Shown here in pieces: positions 1 through 5,411 of a stretch of DNA of 5,411 nt. The DNA is taken from contig JALOLM010000183.1 of the NCBI GenBank assembly GCA_025455985.1, positions 1-5,411 of the forward strand, written 5' to 3'. Both the position numbers and the translations under genes were made by a program. Source of the stretch: Candidatus Nanopelagicales bacterium (lineage in GTDB: Bacteria > Actinomycetota > Actinomycetes > S36-B12 > UBA10799). How positions within the stretch are numbered: position 1 is the stretch's first letter; each line of letters starts with the position of its first letter. The notes beneath the pieces were generated by a model, which was given only the letters and a program-made list of their open reading frames with translations, searched no databases and had not been told where the DNA came from.

Positions 1-593
1 GTCCGGTACAGCGTGCCGAGTCGCTCGACCAAAGCCCTCAGCGCAGGGTCCACCTCGGCCAAGGACCGGCGCAGCTGTTGGCCCGCGTCGGGGTGCATCT
101 GGTCCACGAGCGGAAGCAGGTCGTCCCACCGATGAGCCGCTCGCGACCAGCGCGCGACCTCGTCGGAGCCGGGCGTACCGGCGGGCAGGGGCTCTATGGG
201 CAGTGGGGGGAGTTCGGGCAACGCGGGGGCCTGCAGGTGCTCGCGCTTCTCCTTGGTCAGGAACGCGAACATGCCCGAGACCCCGGCAACGGTGAACCAG
301 AGCAGGGAGGGCTGCGGGGTGACTGCGCCGACGACGCCCATCACCGAGGCCCCCGCCGCACCGGCCGTCCAGACCGTCTGCCGGCTCTTCATCCGCTGCA
401 GGCGCCGGTCGTGACCGGCCAGGCGGTTCTGGTGTTGGGCGACGATCGCCTGCCGTTGGGCCAGTACGAGTTCGCGATCGGTGGGACGTTTCGGCTTGTT
501 GGCCCGGTACTGCTGGAAGCGCTCAAGGCCCGCGGAGACACCAGCTTCGACGACCTTGATCCACTGGTCGCCTTGCTTGTTCTGCTTGGCCAT
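1..593 (-). CDS. Small membrane protein of unknown function, C-terminus beyond window edge
   Basis: An open frame runs from ATG at 593 to the left window edge: 197 codons with no stop. I do not recognise the family. Residues 1-75 are polar and charged, rich in Gln, Arg and Lys (starts MAKQNKQGDQW), and probably helical or coiled coil. Two hydrophobic stretches follow at about 75-92 and 96-113, separated by a short Pro-containing turn (TPQPS), giving a likely membrane hairpin with both ends on one side. KEKREH after the second segment fits a cytoplasmic face. A Pro-rich linker (about 122-141) leads to an amphipathic region (145-197) that looks like a small folded helical domain. The start is supported by AGGAG (596-600), although its spacing to ATG is only 2 bases. 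No in-frame ATG, GTG or TTG was found in the 60 or so bases upstream, and the next Met is residue 68. The gene lies 169 bases downstream of the propeller gene on the same strand. That it encodes a protein is well supported; its function is not. Confidence 0.8.
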   Translation of the reverse strand, partial: MAKQNKQGDQWIKVVEAGVSAGLERFQQYRANKPKRPTDRELVLAQRQAIVAQHQNRLAGHDRRLQRMKSRQTVWTAGAAGASVMGVVGAVTPQPSLLWFTVAGVSGMFAFLTKEKREHLQAPALPELPPLPIEPLPAGTPGSDEVARWSRAAHRWDDLLPLVDQMHPDAGQQLRRSLAEVDPALRALVERLGTLYR

Positions 594-662
594 GTCTCCT
601 ACGGTACGTGACGTGGTCAGGGACGGCGCAAGTTCTGGGTCAATGGGGTGTGACAGGCGGAC

Positions 663-757
663 GGTGTCCGGATCTGCAGGTTGATCATGCTCGTTGTTTC
701 GCGCTGCTGAGGGGGGGCGGCGCCGAAGTCCGTACTGAGCCTGCAAATCCGCACACC
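663..757. repeat. Long imperfect inverted repeat in intergenic gap
   Basis: The left arm GGTGTCCGGATCTGCAGG (663-680) and the right arm CCTGCAAATCCGCACACC (740-757) pair at 16 of 18 positions, around a 59-base centre. One of the two mismatches (674/746) becomes a G-U pair in a minus-strand transcript. The whole element fits inside the gap between the propeller gene stop (763) and the membrane protein start (593). The centre contains a run of seven G (711-717) and the palindrome CGGCGCCG (718-725). A minus-strand transcript leaving the propeller gene would fold the arms into a long stem just after the stop codon, so it could act as a terminator, an mRNA 3' stabiliser or a processed structure. 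It could also be a small MITE-like element, but I see no target duplication at its edges. The repeat is seen directly; its role is inference. Confidence 0.6.
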
Positions 758-762
758 AGAGG

Positions 763-1722
763 TCAGCCAGGCAGCTCGAACCATGCCAACGCCGTGGTGG
801 TGAGGCTGCCCATCGCGACCTTGCCGCCGTGAGCGCGCACGCCGGTGCACATGTAGAACTGCTCGTGCTCCCCGCAGAATTCGTGCACCATCTTCCCGCC
901 GGTGTCGTAGGCCCGCACCCACACGAGGTTGTCCGGCTTGGGGTGCAGGGCTTCGGGAAGTGCCCAGATCACCTTGCGCAGGAAGGGTTTGCCCGCAGTC
1001 TTGTCGAGGGCGGACTTTCGGGCGCTGGCAAGGGTCACCCACACCAGACCTTCGTCGCCCGCAGCGATGTTGTCGGGGAAGGCAGGAAGGTTCGTGATCC
1101 ACGGTTCGTGCTTGCCGTCGGCCAGCCAGACCCGGTCCACGCAGTAGAGCCCGGTCTGGGCGACCGCGACGAACTCCGGGGTAAGGGCGACTCCGTTGGC
1201 GAATTGCAAACCCTCGGCGAGTACGTCGACGGTCCCGTCCGGCGATCGGCGCAGGAGTCGTCCCGTGCCGGAGTGCTCGATGATGTCGGCGGTCCAGTGC
1301 TCAAGGTCGAAACGCTGGCTGGAGTCGGTGAAGTAGATGGTGCCGTCGGCGGCGACCGCAGCGTTGTTGCACACCCGGAGGCCGTGCTGACCCTTGGCGA
1401 CCAGGGTGGTCAACTCGCCGCCCTGCAGCAGCAAGAGGCCCTTCTCCGCGTCGCAGATCACGATGCCGTCTGGGTGCGCTTCAATGCCCAGCGGCCGGCC
1501 CTTGGTGTCGGCCAGCACCTCGATCTGCCAGCCGTCCAGACTCACGCTCACGATGCGGCCGTCCTCCAGCCCGCTGATGATGCGGTCGTCGACGAACAGC
1601 GCGTCCTCGGGTCCGGCACCTGGTACGGGCAGGATGTTCAGAGCAGGCAGGTTGAAGGCCGGGGGTTTGGTCGCGACTCCGGGGGGTTGCCATGTGGCCG
1701 GATCGATCGAGGGTTTGCTCAT
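763..1722 (-). CDS. Strictosidine synthase-like / SMP-30 six-bladed beta-propeller protein
   Basis: This 319-residue protein resembles the strictosidine synthase-like and SMP-30/gluconolactonase group: six-bladed, metal-centred propellers that include lactonases, arylesterases and many uncharacterised hydrolases. Motifs seen in order are GPEDALF (37-43, with the Glu that usually binds Ca2+), CNNAAVAADGTIYFTDSS (118-135), GTGRLLRRSPDG (152-163), FANGVALTP (174-182) and LPAFPDNIA (212-220, where PDN typically supplies another metal ligand). FANGV and LP-FPDNI are typical of the strictosidine synthase-like branch. Bacterial members are not expected to make strictosidine, and the substrate cannot be read from sequence. 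There is no signal peptide, so it is probably cytosolic. Length is normal. The ATG is the only usable start: an in-frame TAG lies about 66 bases upstream with no GTG, TTG or ATG between. No good ribosome site is present, only AGGG three bases before the ATG, so a leaderless or near-leaderless message is possible. It is divergent from the secreted protein gene. Confidence 0.87.
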   Translation of the reverse strand: MSKPSIDPATWQPPGVATKPPAFNLPALNILPVPGAGPEDALFVDDRIISGLEDGRIVSVSLDGWQIEVLADTKGRPLGIEAHPDGIVICDAEKGLLLLQGGELTTLVAKGQHGLRVCNNAAVAADGTIYFTDSSQRFDLEHWTADIIEHSGTGRLLRRSPDGTVDVLAEGLQFANGVALTPEFVAVAQTGLYCVDRVWLADGKHEPWITNLPAFPDNIAAGDEGLVWVTLASARKSALDKTAGKPFLRKVIWALPEALHPKPDNLVWVRAYDTGGKMVHEFCGEHEQFYMCTGVRAHGGKVAMGSLTTTALAWFELPG

Positions 1723-1820
1723 GAGCCCTATTGTGGGCGGGCCGGGGCGAAGGTGGAGCCAATCCGTCCAACCTGCAACGCGGGACCGGGGCTAAACGGA
1801 CGAAAGGTGCGCAAGGGGCA

Positions 1821-1849
1821 GTGACGTCGCGCCTTAGTTGATCTAGGCT
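1821..1849 (+). promoter_or_regulatory. Weak candidate promoter for the secreted protein gene
   Basis: GTGACG (1821-1826) and TAGGCT (1844-1849) are separated by 17 bases and loosely match the TTGACA and TANNNT elements of housekeeping sigma factors in actinobacteria. This would start transcription near 1856, giving a leader of about 27 bases before ATG 1883. A rival -10-like TACTAT (1865-1870) has TTGATC (1838-1843) upstream but with a poor 21-base spacing. Either match could be chance in a 160-base divergent region; I see no clear operator palindrome there. Confidence 0.25.
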
Positions 1850-1882
1850 GCACGTGCGAGACCGTACTATCTAGGGAGCCTC

Positions 1883-3361
1883 ATGCGACGGACCACGATG
1901 GTCATGGCCGGGCTCCTGGGCCTATTGTTGGGCCTCTTCCCGACCGCCGGAGCGCAGGCGGCTACTCACTCCATCGCGGGCAGGATCACGGTCCCGGCCG
2001 GGTTCAACGCCCAGCAGGTCACTGTCATCCTCGACGACCAGAACGGCACGGTGGCCAGCACCAACCCTGACGTGTCGGGCGACTACGGTTTCTCTGCCAT
2101 CCCGGATGGCACCTACAGAGTGCGCGCCTACGGCCCAGATCTCACAACGGAGTCCACCGCCTACTTCGCCCTTTCGTCGAACATCCGCGGCAAGAACCTG
2201 ACCCTCTTCGAGCTGTTCACGGTCAGCGGCACCGTTACGCCGGCGAGCACCGGCTTGGTCTACTTCTACGACTCATGTGCGGCGTTCCAGGCGGGCACGC
2301 CTCGAGCCCAAGGTTCGATCACCGGGGGCACATACAGCGCCGAAGTGCCGGCCGGCAATTACCGGGTACTCATCGCCAGCGAGATCGCGTCGTGGCACTA
2401 CGGGGAACTCTCTTGCCACAATGCCAACGACGTGACTGTCACAGGCGACCTCAGCACACCACTGTTGGGGGTCGCCCCGGTCAGGATCAAGGGCCGGGTG
2501 ACCTACAAGGGCGCAGGGGTGGACGGTGCCTTCGTCAGTGCCAGGCGGTGGGACGGCGTCGAATGGAAGCCAGTCGCCTTCGCGCAGACTGCCGCTGACG
2601 GTACCTACACAATCTCGAATCTGCTGCCCGGCACTTACCGCATCCGGTTCGACAGCGTGCAATACGGATCGCGGCAGCTGCCAGGGAACTGGTGGGAGGA
2701 CGCCCAAACGCTGCAAGCGGCCACAGACATCAAGCTCACCGCTGGCGCGACCGCTCAAGGAATCGATGCGGCGATGATTGAGGGCGCCAGCATTTCCGGG
2801 ACGGTGTCCGGACCCACCGGGCCGCGCGCGGGTGCGATCGTGCGACTGTTCGACGCCAGCGGGACACTCTTCAACGGTCGGTACACGGAGGCCGACGGAA
2901 CCTGGAAGATCGACGGCCTGTGGCCCGGCTCCTACAAGGTGAGCTTCGAGGATGCCGACGGGTCGAACCAGGAGTTCTGGAACGACAAGCCGACGCTCGA
3001 GCAGGCCGACAGTTTCACCGTGGCCAACCTGGAGAACAGGACCGGGCTGGATGCCTGGCTGGGCAGCCCCGACCCGTGCGAGTTCCAGAAGAACTGCCCG
3101 GCCCCGCCGCCGCCCACCGCAGCCGACCAGCAGGTGAAGGCACCGCCGAAGTCCCTGAAGCGCGGCAAACGGGCCAAGCTGGCGACCTCGACAGCGCAGG
3201 GCGGCTCAGTCGGCTGGAAGACGACGACCAAGAAGATCTGCAAGGTCAAGAAGAACCGCGTGCGGGGGCTGAAGAAGGGCAAGTGCGTGCTGCGCGCCAC
3301 GTCGCCGGCGACCACTGGGTTTACGCCGTTGTCGAAGCGTTACACCATCCGGATCCGCTGA
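1883..3361 (+). CDS. Secreted multidomain protein with carboxypeptidase-regulatory-like repeats and basic Ig-like C-terminal domain
   Basis: The 492-residue product starts with a Sec signal peptide: RR in the n-region, hydrophobic core about 7-20, likely cleavage after AQA near residue 26. Four beta-sandwich units of carboxypeptidase-regulatory/Cna-B type follow: about 29-110 (IAGRITVPAG...DGTYRVRAYG), 112-198 (VSGTVTPAS...AGNYRVLIAS), 201-298 (IKGRVTYKG...PGTYRIRF) and 303-393 (ISGTVSGPTG...PGSYKVSF). Each begins with hydrophobic-x-G-x-hydrophobic-T and carries the G-x-Y-x-hydrophobic signature. A Pro-rich linker (406-412) leads to a Lys/Arg-rich domain (about 416-492) ending KRYTIRIR, of the actinobacterial Ig-like type with a Cys pair (453, 468). 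The mature part has six Cys (132, 178, 399, 405, 453, 468), an even number spaced as if in disulfides. No LPXTG sorting signal or C-terminal membrane helix is seen, so it is probably released or held by charge. GGGAG (1874-1878) lies 4 bases before the ATG. Such domains usually serve adhesion or stalk roles; no catalytic domain is visible. Its stop is 5 bases from the holB stop. Confidence 0.88.
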   Translation: MRRTTMVMAGLLGLLLGLFPTAGAQAATHSIAGRITVPAGFNAQQVTVILDDQNGTVASTNPDVSGDYGFSAIPDGTYRVRAYGPDLTTESTAYFALSSNIRGKNLTLFELFTVSGTVTPASTGLVYFYDSCAAFQAGTPRAQGSITGGTYSAEVPAGNYRVLIASEIASWHYGELSCHNANDVTVTGDLSTPLLGVAPVRIKGRVTYKGAGVDGAFVSARRWDGVEWKPVAFAQTAADGTYTISNLLPGTYRIRFDSVQYGSRQLPGNWWEDAQTLQAATDIKLTAGATAQGIDAAMIEGASISGTVSGPTGPRAGAIVRLFDASGTLFNGRYTEADGTWKIDGLWPGSYKVSFEDADGSNQEFWNDKPTLEQADSFTVANLENRTGLDAWLGSPDPCEFQKNCPAPPPPTAADQQVKAPPKSLKRGKRAKLATSTAQGGSVGWKTTTKKICKVKKNRVRGLKKGKCVLRATSPATTGFTPLSKRYTIRIR

Positions 3362-3371
3362 ACAGTTCAGC
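3357..3371. repeat. Palindrome covering both convergent stop codons
   Basis: GCTGAACAGTTCAGC is a perfect palindrome of 7-base arms around one central base. It contains the TGA of the plus-strand secreted protein (3359-3361) and the TGA of minus-strand holB (3367-3369) in mirror positions. In RNA it could only form a short hairpin (about 5 pairs with a 5-base loop), and no T-run follows on either strand, so it is a weak candidate for a shared bidirectional terminator at best. Confidence 0.35.
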
Positions 3372-4530
3372 CAGCCAACCGCGGAGCCCGCAGTTTCACC
3401 ACCATGGCCTCCATCGCCAGTTGCGGCGCGACATTCATGGCCAGGGCTTGCCGGGCGTCGCGGATGGCGGTGATGCGCAGCAACGTGTCGCTGGCCTGAC
3501 TCTCGTCGGCCATCCGCGCGAGGTCGCTGCGCATCTCCTCGTTGACCAGCTCCACCGGCGCCTCTTGCTGCAACACCAGCACATCGCGGAACCATGCGAG
3601 AAGATCCACGAGCACCCGGTCCAACTCGTCGCGCACTGTGCGGTTGCGGCGGGCAGCGTGGCGGTCGTCGAGTTCCTTCATCGCAGCTTTGGTCACACGC
3701 TTGACGCCTTTACCCTCGGCCCCGGCACCCATCGCCAACATCATGTCGGCGCGCTCGGTCTCCTCGCGTTCGGCCAGCAGCGCCTCAGCGTCGGCTTTGG
3801 CAGCCTCCACGATGTTGCCCGCGGCGGCCATACAACTGGCCAGGTCCGACAGGTCGCGCATCATGACCAGGACGTCGTGGCGCCGGTTGCGCACCGACTC
3901 GATCGTGGCCAGCGCGCGGGCTCGGCCGATGTGGCCCATTGAGGCGCGCGCTGCGAAGGCCGCGGTCCCGGCGTCCACCCCTTGGCCCTCCAGGAAGGAC
4001 GCGACCGCAGCGGTCGCCGGCGTGCGCAGACCGATCACCTGACAGCGCGAACGTACCGTGGGCAGCAAGTCCTCCACGGACGGCGCACACAGCAACCACA
4101 CCGTCCGGCTCGCCGGTTCCTCGATGCTCTTGAGCAGCACGTTGTTGGCCGATTCGGTGAGGCGGTCGGCGTCCTCGAGCACGATCACGTGCCAGCGGGC
4201 ACGGGTCGGCGACATGTCGGCCCGCGAGACCAGGTTTCGGGCTTCCTCGGTCTTGTAGGACAGCCCCTCCGGCCGGACCACTTCGACGTCGGGGTGGTTG
4301 CCGGCCATGGCCGCGCGGCAATCCTCACACCGCCCACACCCACCGTCCGGGCATGCCAGCGCCGCACCGAAAGCGATCGCAGCGTTTGAACGTCCCGAAC
4401 CTGGCGGGCCGATGAACAACCAGGCGTGGGTCATGGAAGGTCCGGCCGGTTCCGCTGCCGCATCCGCAACCGCTTCGCCCAGCACATTGACCACGTGGTC
4501 CTGGCCCACCAACGAGTCGAAGACCCTCAT
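3367..4530 (-). CDS. holB: DNA polymerase III subunit delta-prime (clamp loader)
   Basis: This 387-residue cytosolic protein is the delta-prime subunit of the clamp loader, which opens and loads the sliding beta clamp during replication. The AAA+ region shows VFDSLVGQ (3-10), the P-loop GPPGSGRS (41-48, with Arg in place of the usual Lys, normal for actinobacterial delta-prime, which is not an active ATPase), a zinc site C60-x4-C65-x2-C68-x2-C71, the Walker B-like VLEDADRL (117-124), LLKSIEEP (132-139) and SRC (161-163), which matches the clamp-loader arginine finger motif. HIGRARALA (200-208) ends the lid domain, and the helical collar includes the basic stretch 275-302 and WFRDVLVLQQ (313-322). 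ATG 4530 is preferred: GGAG lies at 4539-4542 with an 8-base spacer, and ATGA joins it to the tmk stop, implying translational coupling. Upstream ATGs at 4536 and 4557 have worse spacing or a longer overlap. Identification is firm. Confidence 0.95.
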   Translation of the reverse strand: MRVFDSLVGQDHVVNVLGEAVADAAAEPAGPSMTHAWLFIGPPGSGRSNAAIAFGAALACPDGGCGRCEDCRAAMAGNHPDVEVVRPEGLSYKTEEARNLVSRADMSPTRARWHVIVLEDADRLTESANNVLLKSIEEPASRTVWLLCAPSVEDLLPTVRSRCQVIGLRTPATAAVASFLEGQGVDAGTAAFAARASMGHIGRARALATIESVRNRRHDVLVMMRDLSDLASCMAAAGNIVEAAKADAEALLAEREETERADMMLAMGAGAEGKGVKRVTKAAMKELDDRHAARRNRTVRDELDRVLVDLLAWFRDVLVLQQEAPVELVNEEMRSDLARMADESQASDTLLRITAIRDARQALAMNVAPQLAMEAMVVKLRAPRLAG

Positions 4531-5132
4531 CGCCATTGCTCCGGCAACGCAGCCCACACCATGTCGGCCACCTCGTCGATGCTGTGGGCGGCGTCGATGA
4601 CCGCGTAGCGCTGCGGCGCGCGGGCCGCCAGGTCCAGCAACCCACGACGGACCCGGGCTTGGAACAACTCCCCTTCGTTCTCCATCCGGTCTGCCTCACC
4701 GTCGCGGGCTGTGGAGTGGGTGATGGGCAGGTCGAGCATGATCGTGAGATCGGGAACGAGGCCGTCGGTGGCCCAGAGGTTGACCCGCTCGACGTCCTCG
4801 ACGCCCAGTCCCCGGGCCACACCTTGATACGCCAGCGAGGAGTCGACGAACCGGTCGGAGACCACAACCGCGCCGCGTTCCAGAGCGGGCCGGATGATCC
4901 GCTCCACGTGGTCCGCGCGGGCTGCCGCGAACAGCAACGCCTCGCAGCGGGCGGACATGTCCACGTCGTCGGCCAGCAGCAGCACTCGGATCGCTTCAGC
5001 CACGGGTGTGCCGCCCGGCTCGCGGGTGACCACGACCTCGTGTTTGGCCGCCATCCTGTCAGCGAGCAACTGCAACTGCGTGGTCTTGCCCGAGCGGTCA
5101 ACACCCTCGAAGACGACGAACAAACCCCTCAC
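4527..5132 (-). CDS. tmk: Thymidylate kinase (dTMP kinase)
   Basis: The 201-residue enzyme phosphorylates dTMP to dTDP with ATP in the cytosol, an essential step of dTTP supply. It shows the P-loop FEGVDRSGKTTQ (8-19), the dTMP-binding TREPGGT (36-42), DRF (93-95, in place of the commoner DRY/DRW), SSLAYQG (98-104), a Pro-containing strand PDLTIMLDLP (127-136), and a LID region ARDGEADRMEN (142-152) resembling that of bacterial enzymes. Length is typical for the stand-alone enzyme, with no fused transporter as seen in Streptomyces. The start codon is GTG (5130-5132), supported by GAGAAGG (5140-5146) with a 7-base spacer and by MRGLFVVFEG matching the usual N-terminus. It is the first gene of a two-gene unit with holB and follows topA after a 131-base gap. 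The Asp-Arg pair in the P-loop is typical of the eukaryotic-type class, whereas many bacterial enzymes have Asp-Gly there. Confidence 0.97.
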   Translation of the reverse strand: MRGLFVVFEGVDRSGKTTQLQLLADRMAAKHEVVVTREPGGTPVAEAIRVLLLADDVDMSARCEALLFAAARADHVERIIRPALERGAVVVSDRFVDSSLAYQGVARGLGVEDVERVNLWATDGLVPDLTIMLDLPITHSTARDGEADRMENEGELFQARVRRGLLDLAARAPQRYAVIDAAHSIDEVADMVWAALPEQWR

Positions 5133-5139
5133 CGTGACA

Positions 5140-5146
5140 CCTTCTC
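5140..5146 (-). promoter_or_regulatory. Ribosome binding site deciding the GTG start of tmk
   Basis: GAGAAGG read on the minus strand lies 7 bases upstream of the GTG at 5130-5132. It is the only purine-rich Shine-Dalgarno-like stretch at proper distance and fixes the tmk start at the non-ATG codon. Confidence 0.7.
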
Positions 5147-5188
5147 ACGGGAGTGCCGGGAGCCAACGAGCCCTCACACGTTGCATAC

Positions 5189-5218
5189 GTGAGCGGAAAT
5201 CCGCGTGTTTCCGCTCAC
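5189..5218 (-). terminator. Perfect 11-bp hairpin between topA and tmk, probable topA terminator
   Basis: GTGAGCGGAAA (5189-5199) and TTTCCGCTCAC (5208-5218) are perfectly complementary around an 8-base loop, 45 bases beyond the topA stop and 57 bases before the tmk start. In the minus direction no U-run follows (GTATGCAACG), so it would be a U-less terminator of the type often proposed in actinobacteria. It could instead be a protein-binding palindrome or a leader structure of tmk. A competing short stem, CACGT (5177-5181) with ACGTG (5187-5191), overlaps its tmk-proximal arm, so two mutually exclusive folds are possible. Confidence 0.5.
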
Positions 5219-5263
5219 TTGTGCCACAACCTCTCACCGATTGCGGCTGGCACCGACCACGGA

Positions 5264-5411
5264 CTACTTCTTCGCGGCAGCCTTCTTGCGTGGCTTCTTG
5301 GGCGCTGGCCCCTTTGCCCGCCGCTCACTGATCAGGTCGCTGGCACGCTCGAGCGTGATCGTCAACGGGTCGTCGGCCACGCGCAACGAGGCGTTGGTCT
5401 CGCCATCGGTC
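5264..5411 (-). CDS. topA: DNA topoisomerase I, C-terminal end only
   Basis: The last 48 codons of an open frame enter from the right edge and end at TAG (5264-5266). The peptide begins TDGETNASLRVADDPLTI, continues ERASDLISERRAKGP and ends in a Lys-rich tail PKKPRKKAAAKK. The DGETNASLR block, the ERA-x-LIxERRAKGP helix and the basic tail are characteristic of the C-terminal end of actinobacterial type IA topoisomerase I, which relaxes negative supercoils; the basic tail contributes to DNA binding. The catalytic domain lies outside the window and cannot be checked. The location immediately upstream of tmk-holB supports the call, since topA commonly sits there in actinobacteria. Confidence 0.88.
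   Translation of the reverse strand, partial: TDGETNASLRVADDPLTITLERASDLISERRAKGPAPKKPRKKAAAKK

Noticed and set aside
78..611. 177-codon plus-strand open frame opposite the membrane protein gene
   Set aside because: The minus-strand reading has a good start region, normal codon bias and a plausible two-helix topology, whereas this one is Gly/Arg/Leu-rich with no recognisable features.
636..643. TTGACC (minus strand, 643-638) as a -35 box for the membrane protein gene
   Set aside because: No -10-like element occurs at 16-18 bases from it; the only TANNNT match (606-601) is about 31 bases away.
617..688. Possible 23-codon small gene on the minus strand starting MINLQIRTPS
   Set aside because: It lacks a ribosome site, and its first codons are simply the left arm of the inverted repeat at 663-680; nothing supports translation.
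1701..1710. GATCGATCGA tandem repeat
   Set aside because: It is just the codons of the PSIDPAT segment of the propeller protein; two short units are not significant.
829..1824. 331-codon plus-strand open frame opposite the propeller gene
   Set aside because: It is antisense to a clearly recognisable gene, its translation is low-complexity (rich in Gly, Val, Asp, His) without domain motifs, and long antisense frames are expected in high-G+C DNA.
2920..3942. 340-codon plus-strand open frame crossing the secreted protein end and antisense holB
   Set aside because: It spans two well-supported genes in other frames and shows no motif; its Arg/Gln/His-rich composition is typical of a shadow frame.
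4370..4410. Arg in place of Lys in the holB P-loop as a possible defect
   Set aside because: GPPGSGRS is the normal form in actinobacterial delta-prime subunits, which do not hydrolyse ATP.
4325..5104. 259-codon minus-strand open frame overlapping tmk and holB
   Set aside because: It is an alternative frame of both genes, extremely rich in Ser, Arg, Pro and Thr, and has no ribosome site or domain.
4536..5192. 218-codon plus-strand open frame antisense to tmk
   Set aside because: It is a shadow of tmk, which is identified by several catalytic motifs.

Overview
The window looks like an ordinary chromosomal stretch from a high-G+C Actinomycetota (actinobacterium). Three things support this: strongly G/C-biased third codon positions in every real gene; the order topA - tmk - holB on one strand, a common actinobacterial arrangement; and a DNA polymerase III delta-prime subunit with the Arg-containing P-loop and four-Cys zinc site usual in that phylum. 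I could not fix the genus. I see no tRNA, rRNA, CRISPR array, transposase, phage gene or defence system.

Layout from left to right. Positions 1-593 (minus): the start and most of a small membrane protein of unknown function, cut by the window edge. Positions 594-762: a gene-free gap holding a long imperfect inverted repeat (663-757). Positions 763-1722 (minus): a cytosolic six-bladed beta-propeller protein of the strictosidine synthase-like/SMP-30 group. Positions 1723-1882: a divergent intergenic region with at best weak promoter-like sequences. Positions 1883-3361 (plus): a secreted multidomain beta-sandwich protein with carboxypeptidase-regulatory/Cna-B-like repeats and a basic C-terminal Ig-like domain. 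It is the only plus-strand gene. Positions 3367-4530 (minus): holB, convergent with the secreted protein across a 5-base gap. Positions 4527-5132 (minus): tmk, overlapping holB by ATGA. Positions 5133-5263: the topA-tmk gap with a perfect 11-bp inverted repeat. Positions 5264-5411 (minus): the last 48 codons of topA.

How the genes relate: tmk (dTDP synthesis) and holB (clamp loader) form a translationally coupled pair serving DNA replication, and topA just upstream supplies relaxation of supercoils. The hairpin between topA and tmk suggests tmk-holB may be a separate transcription unit. The secreted protein and the propeller protein are divergent neighbours with no evident functional link to replication.

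No clearly new system is visible. The items most worth a second look are the inverted repeat at 663-757, the GTGAG/CTCAC-rich topA-tmk gap, the Arg-containing P-loop of thymidylate kinase combined with a bacterial-type LID, and the architecture of the secreted protein.
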